Positions 8,480 through 16,123 of a stretch of DNA of 64,000 nt are shown here, piece by piece. The position numbers and the translations under genes are program-made. This stretch comes from Hellea sp. (lineage in GTDB: Bacteria; Pseudomonadota; Alphaproteobacteria; Caulobacterales; Maricaulaceae), in assembly GCA_029250925.1 (NCBI GenBank), contig JAQXEH010000049.1, forward strand, positions 1 through 64,000, given 5' to 3'. The stretch's first letter is position 1. Each line of letters begins with the position of its first letter. The notes below the pieces were generated by a model. It was given only the letters and a program-made list of their open reading frames with translations, was not told the origin of the DNA and made no database searches.

Positions 8480-9617
8480 TACTTAATAATGGAGTGATTC
8501 CAACCAATTCGATGTCATAAGCCTCTAATCCAATGAGTTTTGGCATCGTGTTTGTTATCAATCTCATTTTACGTACGCCTTGATCTACTAGAATTTGTGC
8601 ACCAACACCATATTCACGAATATTTTGTTCTTTTGAATCAATCTCACTTTTGCGAGCACCAAGACGCTCAAGCAAAGTATCTATTGAACCCTCACGGATC
8701 AACACCAAAACTGAATGACCATTATGTGCTGCTAACTGTTTCATGGCATCCCATATTAATCCAGACCTATCACTGTCTTCATATAATATATCACCCGCAA
8801 AATCCACTTTATGAACACGGACTAAACTTTCTTTTCCTTTTTCTGCTGTACCCTTGGACAACGCGACATGCTCTTTCCCATCTAAAAAATTTCTATAAAC
8901 ATGAATTTTAAAATTATCGCCATTTTGGGAAGTAAAGTTCGAAGTAGCAACATGTCTAATGAAGTGATCTTTTTTCATTCTGTAAGCGATAAGATCTTCA
9001 ATAGTACCAATTTTTAACCCATGTAGCTTAGCAAACAAAACAAGATCATCTAAACGGGCCATTGTGCCGTCATCGTTCATTATTTCACATATCACAGCGG
9101 ATGGATTTAAGCCTGCTATACGAGATATATCTACAGAAGCTTCTGTATGACCAGTGCGAACTAATACGCCACCGTCTTTGGCAATAATTGGGAACATATG
9201 ACCAGGTGAAACTATATCATCCTCTCGGCTTTGCGGATCTATTGCTGTTTGAATAGTATGGGAACGGTCCCCCGCGCTTATACCAGTAGTTACGCCTTCC
9301 CTCGCTTCGATTGACTGAGTAAAAGCAGTTTCAAACCTAGATCTGTTATCAGCTGACATATTCGAAAGACCTAAAACTTCAGCTTTAGCATTATCAATTG
9401 CTAGACAAACTAAACCCCGTCCATATTTAGCCATAAAATTTATAGCATCGGGTGTAGCGAATTGCGCAGGTATAATGAGGTCACCTTCATTTTCTCTGTC
9501 TTCTGCATCAACCAATATATACATTCTACCATTACGAGCATCATCAATTATCTCTTCAGGTGAAGCTAAATTATATGATACTTTAGGCTTTATTTTCTTT
9601 GATATCATATTTGACAT
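8469..9617 (-). CDS. ribB: 3,4-dihydroxy-2-butanone-4-phosphate synthase with inactive GTP cyclohydrolase II-like tail (RibBX type)
   Basis: Residues 15-210 are a complete DHBP synthase: DAEDRENEGDLIIP, the loop DRSHTIQ, and SPGHMFPIIAKDGGVLVRTGHTEASVD, with Mg ligands in place. It turns ribulose 5-phosphate into DHBP plus formate. Residues 215-382 align with GTP cyclohydrolase II, but the zinc site is gone: the canonical VRVHSECLTGD...CDCG region reads VRVHKVDFAGDILYEDSDRSG with no cysteine, and RQEGRGIGL reads REGSIDTL. The tail therefore cannot be a working cyclohydrolase. This fits the RibBX variant described in Proteobacteria. A separate RibA must exist elsewhere. Confidence 0.92.
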   Translation of the reverse strand: MSNMISKKIKPKVSYNLASPEEIIDDARNGRMYILVDAEDRENEGDLIIPAQFATPDAINFMAKYGRGLVCLAIDNAKAEVLGLSNMSADNRSRFETAFTQSIEAREGVTTGISAGDRSHTIQTAIDPQSREDDIVSPGHMFPIIAKDGGVLVRTGHTEASVDISRIAGLNPSAVICEIMNDDGTMARLDDLVLFAKLHGLKIGTIEDLIAYRMKKDHFIRHVATSNFTSQNGDNFKIHVYRNFLDGKEHVALSKGTAEKGKESLVRVHKVDFAGDILYEDSDRSGLIWDAMKQLAAHNGHSVLVLIREGSIDTLLERLGARKSEIDSKEQNIREYGVGAQILVDQGVRKMRLITNTMPKLIGLEAYDIELVGITPLLSNGR

Positions 9618-9618
9618 T

Positions 9619-10227
9619 TTAGGCTTTCTTATTTTCGAAATAACGAGCTAAATACCTTGCTATAAGGTCTATTTCTATATTTACCTTCATACCTAACTGC
9701 AAATCTTTAATTGTGGTAACATTCCATGTATGAGGAATAATATTAACTTCAAAAATATTATTTTGAACATCGTTAATTGTTAGTGATATCCCATCGATAG
9801 TAATTGAGCCCTTTGGAGCAATCCCAAAAGATATTTCATCAGGTACCACAAAGCTTATTTTGTGGGACCCTGCAATTTCATTTATAGATGCAACAGAAGC
9901 AACAGCATCAACATGACCAGTAACCAAGTGCCCGCCCATTTCTGAATCACCCGTAAGTGGTCTCTCTAAATTAACTCTGGTACCCTCAGACCACTGGCCC
10001 ATTGTAGTTTTTGAAATACTTTCATCTGAAACGTCTATTGAATACCAGTTTTTTCCTTTTTGAATTACTGTCATACATGCACCTGAATGTGCAATTGAAG
10101 CTCCAATGTTTATTGTAGAGGTATCGTAGTTAGTTGTAACAACCATTCGCGTATCGCCCCACTCACCACCGCCTCCTCGGGTTATTTTTTTTATTACCCC
10201 CACATCCGTTATGATTCCCGTAAACAT
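9619..10227 (-). CDS. ribE: Riboflavin synthase, alpha chain
   Basis: Riboflavin synthase dismutates two lumazines to riboflavin. The 202-residue protein starts with the family hallmark MFTGIITDVGVI and carries the two repeated lumazine-binding halves (about 1-95 and 96-195). The first has the catalytic region IGASIAHSGACMTV; the second has GHLVTGHVDAVA and GSITIDGISLTIN. It sits 1 base from ribB-X and shares one base with ribD (TAATG), so it is translated as part of the rib operon. Confidence 0.96.
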   Translation of the reverse strand: MFTGIITDVGVIKKITRGGGGEWGDTRMVVTTNYDTSTINIGASIAHSGACMTVIQKGKNWYSIDVSDESISKTTMGQWSEGTRVNLERPLTGDSEMGGHLVTGHVDAVASVASINEIAGSHKISFVVPDEISFGIAPKGSITIDGISLTINDVQNNIFEVNIIPHTWNVTTIKDLQLGMKVNIEIDLIARYLARYFENKKA

Positions 10228-10886
10228 TATATCAGTCTTTCATATGTTTCATGAATATCTTCGCCTAACTCATTAATCTGTATACGATTAAAACGCTTAA
10301 CGAAATCCATACTACTAAGTCCTAAATCGGAAATAGAATCTCTTGAGTCACCCCCCAGTATTAAAGGAGCCCTGAACCATTCTATAACATCTACTGCATC
10401 TATTCTGAGAAAACTAGAAGCTAAAACCCCTCCACCTTCAAGTAAAAGAGACTTAACCCCGTTCTCGCTTAGTAATTGCATAGCTGAAGTTAGATTTATA
10501 TTTGACGGTGAGCTGTTTTTGATAATTCTTACTCCATTTTCTCTTAATTCTTCAAACTTATTTCCCGATATTATATTACTAAAAATCCATACAGGAGTTT
10601 TTTTTGCAGTAAGAACTAAATTTGATTTTTCAGAGATACGCAGATTTGTATCAAAAACTATACGTATTGGATCTTTCTCACCGTTAATTCTTGTAGTTAA
10701 CTGGGGGTTATCGAGCACTGCTGTATTAGATCCAATCAATATAGCATCATATTTTGACCTTAATTTCCTACTGTACTCCCTTGATTTACTTCCAGTAATC
10801 CATTCAGATATACCATTTTTAAGCGCAATTTTTCCATCTAAGGAAGTCGCAAGCTTTAGAGTGATTTGTGGACGTGCCAAGATCAA
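10227..10886 (-). CDS. ribD: RibD reductase domain only (5-amino-6-(5-phosphoribosylamino)uracil reductase)
   Basis: The 219 residues correspond to the C-terminal half of RibD: ITLKLATSLDGKIAL (8-22), SEWITGSKSREYSRKLRSKYDAILIGSNTAVLDNPQLTTR (27-66) and LLLEGGGVLASSFL near 155. This NADPH-dependent half reduces the ribose side chain. RibD is normally about 360-380 residues with an N-terminal zinc deaminase (HAE and PCxxxGxTPPC motifs); none of this is present. The gene starts 1 base from the nrdR stop, so there is no room or remnant for the missing half. The deamination must be done by a protein encoded elsewhere. Confidence 0.9.
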   Translation of the reverse strand: MILARPQITLKLATSLDGKIALKNGISEWITGSKSREYSRKLRSKYDAILIGSNTAVLDNPQLTTRINGEKDPIRIVFDTNLRISEKSNLVLTAKKTPVWIFSNIISGNKFEELRENGVRIIKNSSPSNINLTSAMQLLSENGVKSLLLEGGGVLASSFLRIDAVDVIEWFRAPLILGGDSRDSISDLGLSSMDFVKRFNRIQINELGEDIHETYERLI

Positions 10887-11360
10887 TTATTCCTTCTGAT
10901 CAGTTTCAGAATCGAGTTTTTCCTCTTCTATGAAAGTCTCAAAATCAGCTGTGGCCCTAAAGTCCTTATATACAGAAGCGTACCTAACGTAAGCCACTTT
11001 ATCCAGACCTGCTAACCCTTCCATGGCTAGAGCGCCAATTTGGTCTGATGTAATATCGGAATTACCTGCACTCTCAAGCTGTCTAATGACACCACTTATC
11101 ATCTGATCTACTCTTTCAGGGTCAACCGGTCTTTTTTGCATTGCAATCATTATAGACCTTGTCATCTTGTCTCTGTCGAAAGGAGTTCTCCTACCCGATT
11201 TCTTTACAACTATTAATTCGCGTAGCTGAACCCGTTCAAATGTTGTAAATCGTCCAGCACAGTTACCACATAATCTTCTCCGCCTAACAGCAGTATTATC
11301 TTCTGCTTGGCGGCTGTCTTTGACTTGTGTGTCCTCTGAACTACAAAATGGGCAACGCAT
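10887..11360 (-). CDS. nrdR: Transcriptional repressor NrdR
   Basis: NrdR represses ribonucleotide reductase operons in response to ATP/dATP. The 157-residue protein begins [18 protein letters not shown] and completes its zinc ribbon with [14 protein letters not shown] (four cysteines at about 3, 6, 31, 34). The ATP-cone domain follows at about residues 48-138 ([16 protein letters not shown]). It lies between glyA (60 bases upstream) and ribD (directly adjoining), as in many alphaproteobacteria. Confidence 0.97.
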   Translation of the reverse strand: MRCPFCSSEDTQVKDSRQAEDNTAVRRRRLCGNCAGRFTTFERVQLRELIVVKKSGRRTPFDRDKMTRSIMIAMQKRPVDPERVDQMISGVIRQLESAGNSDITSDQIGALAMEGLAGLDKVAYVRYASVYKDFRATADFETFIEEEKLDSETDQKE

Positions 11361-11420
11361 ATAATTTACTTATCACGATTATTTAAAGGAGCAAATGGGT
11401 TATATAAAAAGGTATGAAGG

Positions 11421-12710
11421 CTAATAAATTGGAAATCTCTCAGTCAATGCCTTAACTCTCTCGCGTACTGAACTCTCTATTTCTTCGTTACCATCAGGGT
11501 TATTCACAAGTGAGTCTAATATCTCTGCCATTAGCTCGCCTATTTCTTTAAATTCTTTTACACCAAAACCCCTAGTAGTTCCAGCGGGAGAACCGATCCT
11601 TATACCCGAGGTAATAGTGAACTTTTCCTTGTCAAATGGAATACCGTTTTTATTACATGTAATATATGCCCTACCCAGAGCTTTTTCAGCTAAATTTCCT
11701 TTAACTCCCTTCGGTGATAGGTCGATCAAAGCCAAGTGCGTGTCTGTACCGCCGGTTACCACTGCATAGCCAGCTTTTTCAAGAGCACTTGCCATAGCTT
11801 TACAATTTTCTATCACTTTTTTAGTGTAGTCCTTAAATTCAGGTTGCAGAGCATCTCTAAAAGCAACAGCCTTCCCTGCAATTACATGCATTAAGGGACC
11901 ACCTTGCAGCCCCGGAAAAATTGCTGAGTTAAACTTCTTTGCTAACTTAGGATCGTTGGTAAGTATTATACCCCCTCGAGGCCCCCTCAAAGTTTTGTGA
12001 GTAGTGGATGTTACTACATCCGCATAAGGAAATGGCGATGGATGGACTCCGCCGGCAACTAATCCAGAAAAATGCGCCATATCTACGTGAAGATAAGCAC
12101 CCACCTTATCAGCAATAGCACGAAATTTACTAAAATCTATTTGGCGCGAATAAGCCGATCCCCCACAAATAATAATTTTAGGGTTATGTTTAACAGCCAG
12201 AGCTTCTACCTGATCATAGTCAATTAAATTAGTATCCTCTGTAACCCCGTAAGATACAGCATTGAACCATTTACCAGATAAATTAGGTGGTGCACCATGA
12301 GTGAGGTGTCCTCCCGACGCTAGATCCATACCAAGTATAGTATCTCCTGGCGATAACAAAGCTAGGAAGACACCTTGGTTGGCCTGAGAGCCTGAATTTG
12401 GTTGTACGTTTGCATATTCACAGTTAAATAGTTCACAGACACGATCTATTGCCAACTGCTCCGTTATATCGACATGCTGACAACCACCATAATAGCGCTT
12501 ACCGGGGTAACCTTCGGCATATTTATTAGTTAAAACAGATCCTTGCGCCTCTAGAACAGCATGAGAAACGATATTTTCCGAAGCGATTAATTCTATTTCG
12601 TGCTTTTGCCGCTCCAGCTCATCAAACATTGATGCGTAAACTTCAGGGTCTCTGATGCTTAGTTTTTCAGCAAAATATTTCTCAGTGTAAGTATTTCTCA
12701 GACCGCTCAT
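11421..12710 (-). CDS. glyA: Serine hydroxymethyltransferase
   Basis: GlyA interconverts serine and glycine with tetrahydrofolate, feeding one-carbon units. The 429-residue PLP enzyme has the N-terminal [11 protein letters not shown], the substrate loop [15 protein letters not shown], and the PLP lysine at 239 in [14 protein letters not shown]. Length is normal. It begins the glyA-nrdR-rib run and also links to the sarcosine oxidase genes at 33-38 kb, which release glycine and methylene-THF, the substrates of the reverse reaction. Confidence 0.98.
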   Translation of the reverse strand: MSGLRNTYTEKYFAEKLSIRDPEVYASMFDELERQKHEIELIASENIVSHAVLEAQGSVLTNKYAEGYPGKRYYGGCQHVDITEQLAIDRVCELFNCEYANVQPNSGSQANQGVFLALLSPGDTILGMDLASGGHLTHGAPPNLSGKWFNAVSYGVTEDTNLIDYDQVEALAVKHNPKIIICGGSAYSRQIDFSKFRAIADKVGAYLHVDMAHFSGLVAGGVHPSPFPYADVVTSTTHKTLRGPRGGIILTNDPKLAKKFNSAIFPGLQGGPLMHVIAGKAVAFRDALQPEFKDYTKKVIENCKAMASALEKAGYAVVTGGTDTHLALIDLSPKGVKGNLAEKALGRAYITCNKNGIPFDKEKFTITSGIRIGSPAGTTRGFGVKEFKEIGELMAEILDSLVNNPDGNEEIESSVRERVKALTERFPIY

Positions 12711-12776
12711 TTTGAGACTCCAATAAAAGAAATTTTTCTTATGTTATTAAAAATTTAATTCAACAAAAAAAGCTCG

Positions 12777-14003
12777 TTATGCAACCCTTTTTTTATCTAA
12801 ACCAAACTCTTTCCAGACCGAGTCAAGAGCAACCATTAATTCATCTATCATTAGGTCATCGTGGAACGGACTAGGTGTGAACCTAAGCCGTTCTGTACCA
12901 CGCGGGACAGTAGGATAATTAATTGGCTGAGCATAAATACCAAAATTCTCAATTAAACTGTCGGATATAGCTTGGCATTTTACTGGATCACCGACCATAA
13001 GAGGAACTATATGCGTGTCACCATCAATAAAATCATAATTAGCTGATCTAAAACGTTGTTTTAGAGCTTCAGCTCTCTCTTGGTGTTTAAACCGTTTTTC
13101 TGGTGTTACTTTTAAAATTTTTACAGATCTCAAAGCACCGGCAGCAGTGCTAGGCGGAATAGAAGTAGTGAAAATAAATCCAGAGGCCATAGACCTTACC
13201 GCATCGATAATGACTTCATCAGCTGCTATATAACCACCAACCATGCCATAAGCTTTAGCTAAAGTTCCCTGAATAATATCTATCCTATCGGATAAACCTA
13301 ATTCCTCGCAGATACCTCCCCCCGTGTGCCCGTACATTCCTACAGCATGTACTTCATCGATATAGGTTAAGGCATTGTATTTGTCAGCTAAATCACATAT
13401 TTTCTCAACTGGGGCAATATCTGCGTCCATTGAGTAGACAGACTCGAAAGCTATAATTTTGGGTGTGTCTAAGGGAAGTGTTTTTAATTTAGATTCAAGA
13501 TCATAGAGATCATTATGATTAAAAATAATTTTATCACATCTTGCTCTCTGAATTCCTGAAATCATTGATGCATGATTTTTTTCATCAGATAGTATCACCA
13601 AGCCAGGAAGTATCTTGCTCATTACTCCCAATGTAGCTTCATTGGCTACGTAACCAGAGGTTAAAACAAGAGCCCTATCTTTGTTATGCAGATCAGCTAA
13701 CTCGGTTTCTAATTGAACGTGGTATCGCGTAGTTCCAGAAATATTTCGCGTACCACCAGAGCCAGTTCCCGCACTCTCGACAGCGGATTTAACAGCTTCA
13801 ATTACGCACTCATTCTGGCCCATACCTAAGTAATCATTTGAGCACCAAACAACTATATCCTTTTCACTATCTTCTCTAAACCATGTTGCATGAGGAAAAG
13901 ATCCTGATTTTCTTCGAATGTCTCTAAATATACGGTACCTACCCTCTTCACGTACGGAATTTACAGCAGTATCGAATTCTTTTCTGAATTTTTTATGTGT
14001 CAA
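12777..14003 (-). CDS. hemA: 5-aminolevulinate synthase
   Basis: ALAS condenses glycine and succinyl-CoA, the Shemin-pathway entry to heme that is characteristic of alphaproteobacteria. The 408-residue PLP enzyme has [12 protein letters not shown] (53-64), [13 protein letters not shown] (79-91), [12 protein letters not shown] and the PLP Lys250 in [14 protein letters not shown]-terminal [12 protein letters not shown] is intact. It is divergent from hemB; two copies of a 15-bp element lie between them. A candidate -10 (TAATAT, complement of 14064-14069) stands just downstream of the first copy. Confidence 0.97.
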   Translation of the reverse strand: MTHKKFRKEFDTAVNSVREEGRYRIFRDIRRKSGSFPHATWFREDSEKDIVVWCSNDYLGMGQNECVIEAVKSAVESAGTGSGGTRNISGTTRYHVQLETELADLHNKDRALVLTSGYVANEATLGVMSKILPGLVILSDEKNHASMISGIQRARCDKIIFNHNDLYDLESKLKTLPLDTPKIIAFESVYSMDADIAPVEKICDLADKYNALTYIDEVHAVGMYGHTGGGICEELGLSDRIDIIQGTLAKAYGMVGGYIAADEVIIDAVRSMASGFIFTTSIPPSTAAGALRSVKILKVTPEKRFKHQERAEALKQRFRSANYDFIDGDTHIVPLMVGDPVKCQAISDSLIENFGIYAQPINYPTVPRGTERLRFTPSPFHDDLMIDELMVALDSVWKEFGLDKKRVA

Positions 14004-14073
14004 TTACTCGCCTCAAATGAGAATATGTTGTATTACTAGCAAAACATATATATCAAAAAGTGAATATTACTAC

Positions 14074-14119
14074 TGCACAATCGTCGCAATCATTCAATTT
14101 TAGATGCACAATCGTCGCA
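14074..14119. promoter_or_regulatory. Two direct copies of a 15-bp element in the hemA/hemB divergent promoter
   Basis: TGCACAATCGTCGCA occurs at 14074-14088 and again, identical, at 14105-14119: 31 bases start to start, about three helical turns. Each copy is also a rough palindrome (TGC...GCA). The first lies in the -35 zone of a plausible hemA promoter, the second in the -35 zone of a plausible hemB promoter whose -10 would be TATAAT at 14134-14139. The arrangement looks like a paired operator for a dimeric heme- or iron-responsive regulator. The regulator is unknown. Confidence 0.6.
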
Positions 14120-14131
14120 TATGAACAAGAA

Positions 14132-14147
14132 GTTATAATGTTATAAT
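14132..14147 (+). promoter_or_regulatory. Tandem GTTATAAT, candidate hemB -10 element
   Basis: GTTATAAT is repeated back to back, giving two consensus TATAAT hexamers (14134-14139 and 14142-14147) 20-35 bases before the hemB start. The upstream 15-bp element would cover the -35 position for the first hexamer. Confidence 0.4.
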
Positions 14148-14168
14148 TAACAAAGCGAGGTTTTTTTA

Positions 14169-15155
14169 GTGTCGACATATCCATTTACAAGGTTGCGCAG
14201 AACAAGAGTTTCTGGCTGGTCCCGTAGAATGGTGAGTGAAAACGTAATTATGCGAGATGACCTCATCTGGACAATAATAATAACTGACGCAAAAGAAAAA
14301 AGAACTTCCATACCATCAATGCCAGGAGTTGATCGTGTGAATCTTGATGAAGTTGTATCAGAAGCAAAAAAAGCACGCGATTTAGGTATTCCGGCAATTG
14401 CTTTATTTCCACATATAAATCCGAAATACAAATCAGATTGCGCTTCTGAAGCATTGAATCCAAACGGACTGATACCACAAGCGGTTAGTGCTATAAAATC
14501 TGCCGTCCCTGACCTAGGCATCATAGTTGATGTGGCACTAGACCCTTACACAATTCATGGTCATGACGGCTTACTAGAAGGTAACAAAATTCTAAATGAC
14601 GCTTCAGTGGAAATATTAGCTCAAAGCGCAGTCATTCTCGGTAACGCTGGAGCTGATATCGTTGCTCCATCTGATATGATGGATGGACGGGTCGCAAGCA
14701 TAAGGGAGTCATTGGAGAGAGCCCAACTTAACGATGTAATGATAATGTCCTATGCCGCCAAATACGCTTCATCATTTTACGGGCCTTACAGAGATGCTAT
14801 AGGAACATCGTCAAGCCTTATTGGTGATAAAAGAACATATCAAATGGACCCTGCCAATAGTGATGAGGCGCTAAGAGAGGTTGAACAAGATATTATTGAA
14901 GGTGCAGATATGATAATGATTAAACCAGGAATGCCATATCTAGACATAATCAAAAGAATAAAAGACGAATTTAGAATGCCAACTTACGCTTTTCAGGTCA
15001 GCGGTGAGTATTCCATGTTGAAAGCAGTATCCCAAAATGGATGGCTTGATGAGAAAAAAATTGTGCTGGAAAGCTTAACAAGCTTTAAACGGGCTGGTTG
15101 TGATGGCATACTAACATATTTTGCACCTCAAGTTGCCGATTGGTTAAGCCACTAA
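14169..15155 (+). CDS. hemB: Delta-aminolevulinic acid dehydratase (porphobilinogen synthase)
   Basis: HemB condenses two 5-aminolevulinates to porphobilinogen. I use the GTG at 14169: it follows AGCGAGG at 8 bases and gives the usual alphaproteobacterial N terminus (TRLRRTR). Both Schiff-base lysines are present: Lys198 in SYAAKYASSFYGPYRDA and Lys252 in MIKPGMPYLD. The metal loop reads DVALDPYTIHGHDG (121-134): the zinc cysteines of the DVCLxxYTxHGHCG type are replaced, which places it in the Mg-dependent, zinc-independent class. 328 residues is typical. Confidence 0.97.
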   Translation: MSTYPFTRLRRTRVSGWSRRMVSENVIMRDDLIWTIIITDAKEKRTSIPSMPGVDRVNLDEVVSEAKKARDLGIPAIALFPHINPKYKSDCASEALNPNGLIPQAVSAIKSAVPDLGIIVDVALDPYTIHGHDGLLEGNKILNDASVEILAQSAVILGNAGADIVAPSDMMDGRVASIRESLERAQLNDVMIMSYAAKYASSFYGPYRDAIGTSSSLIGDKRTYQMDPANSDEALREVEQDIIEGADMIMIKPGMPYLDIIKRIKDEFRMPTYAFQVSGEYSMLKAVSQNGWLDEKKIVLESLTSFKRAGCDGILTYFAPQVADWLSH

Positions 15156-15178
15156 TAAAGCAACAACAAATTAAGAAT

Positions 15179-16033
15179 TTATTTAAGTCGCTTAAGAAGA
15201 CTAGATGTATCCAATCGGCCACCTCCAGAGCTTTGAAGTTCAGCATAAAATTCATCAACCATTTCCACCACCGATAAACTAATATCAAATTTTTTTGATG
15301 CCTTTAAAACTATATTTAGGTCTTTACGCATGTGGTCAACAGCAAAGCCAAAATTATACTCGCTCCTACTCATTGTAATCGCCCTGTTATCCATTTGCCA
15401 ACTTTGAGCCGCGCCTTTTCCTATAGCCTTAATTACTTTTTCAATATCTAAATCTGCTTTTTGAGCAAAATAAACACCTTCCGCTAAACCTTGTAATACG
15501 CCCGCTATGCAGATTTGATTTACCATTTTTGTTAATTGCCCTGAACCCGAACCGCCCATTAGATTGATGGATTTGCAATAATTGGAAATTACAGCAAGGG
15601 ATCTAGAAAATACTTCTTCATCACCTCCACACATTGATGTTAGAGTTCCATTAATCGCCCCTGACTCACCACCTGATACCGGAGCATCAATAAAGCTACA
15701 TGAATTTTTAAGAGCGACGTTATAACAATATTCTGCACATTTTTCTGAAGTTGTCGTATGGTCTATTATTATCGTTTCTGGTTTAACATATTTAATAACC
15801 TGATCAAAGACCGAATAAACATCGCTATCATCACCAACACACATGATAACAAAGTCAGCACCGGTAACTGCACCTTTAATACTTGATGATACAATACCTT
15901 TAAAAGTCTCACCCCACTTATCTCTTTTTTTTGGGCTTCTGTTCCAAACCCGCAATTCATCAACAGCTACATCCAAATGACCAGCCATATGGTAGCCCAT
16001 AATACCTAAACCTAAAAAAGCACACGTAGTCAT
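15179..16033 (-). CDS. NAD(P)-dependent beta-hydroxyacid dehydrogenase (3-hydroxyisobutyrate dehydrogenase / GarR family)
   Basis: A 284-residue beta-hydroxyacid dehydrogenase. The N-terminal Rossmann motif CAFLGLGIMGYHMAGHL (about 4-20), the substrate motif DAPVSGGESGAINGTLTSMCGG (about 116-137) and the catalytic lysine in GSGQLTKMVNQICIAG (Lys near 169) are intact. Family members oxidise 3-hydroxyisobutyrate or reduce tartronate semialdehyde and succinic semialdehyde; the sequence alone does not separate these. It is convergent with hemB and divergent from the SLC13 permease gene. Confidence 0.88.
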   Translation of the reverse strand: MTTCAFLGLGIMGYHMAGHLDVAVDELRVWNRSPKKRDKWGETFKGIVSSSIKGAVTGADFVIMCVGDDSDVYSVFDQVIKYVKPETIIIDHTTTSEKCAEYCYNVALKNSCSFIDAPVSGGESGAINGTLTSMCGGDEEVFSRSLAVISNYCKSINLMGGSGSGQLTKMVNQICIAGVLQGLAEGVYFAQKADLDIEKVIKAIGKGAAQSWQMDNRAITMSRSEYNFGFAVDHMRKDLNIVLKASKKFDISLSVVEMVDEFYAELQSSGGGRLDTSSLLKRLK

Positions 16034-16088
16034 GCAGAATCCCCAAAAAACTCTTGATTTATATACATCTATTCAATCAAAAGGAATT

Positions 16089-16121
16089 ATGAAAGAATTA
16101 TTCAAAAAAATAAATATCTAG
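16089..16121 (+). promoter_or_regulatory. Possible 10-codon leader ORF ahead of the SLC13 permease
   Basis: ATG at 16089 has AAGGA five bases upstream and encodes MKELFKKINI then TAG at 16119-16121, two bases before the permease ATG at 16124. The permease start itself has no visible Shine-Dalgarno sequence (AAATATCTAGAT precedes it). Translation of the leader could therefore deliver ribosomes to the permease. A chance reading frame cannot be excluded. Confidence 0.35.
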
Positions 16122-16123
16122 AT

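Noticed and set aside
8469-8911. Active GTP cyclohydrolase II
   Set aside because: All zinc cysteines and the arginine loop are missing, so the domain is called inactive.
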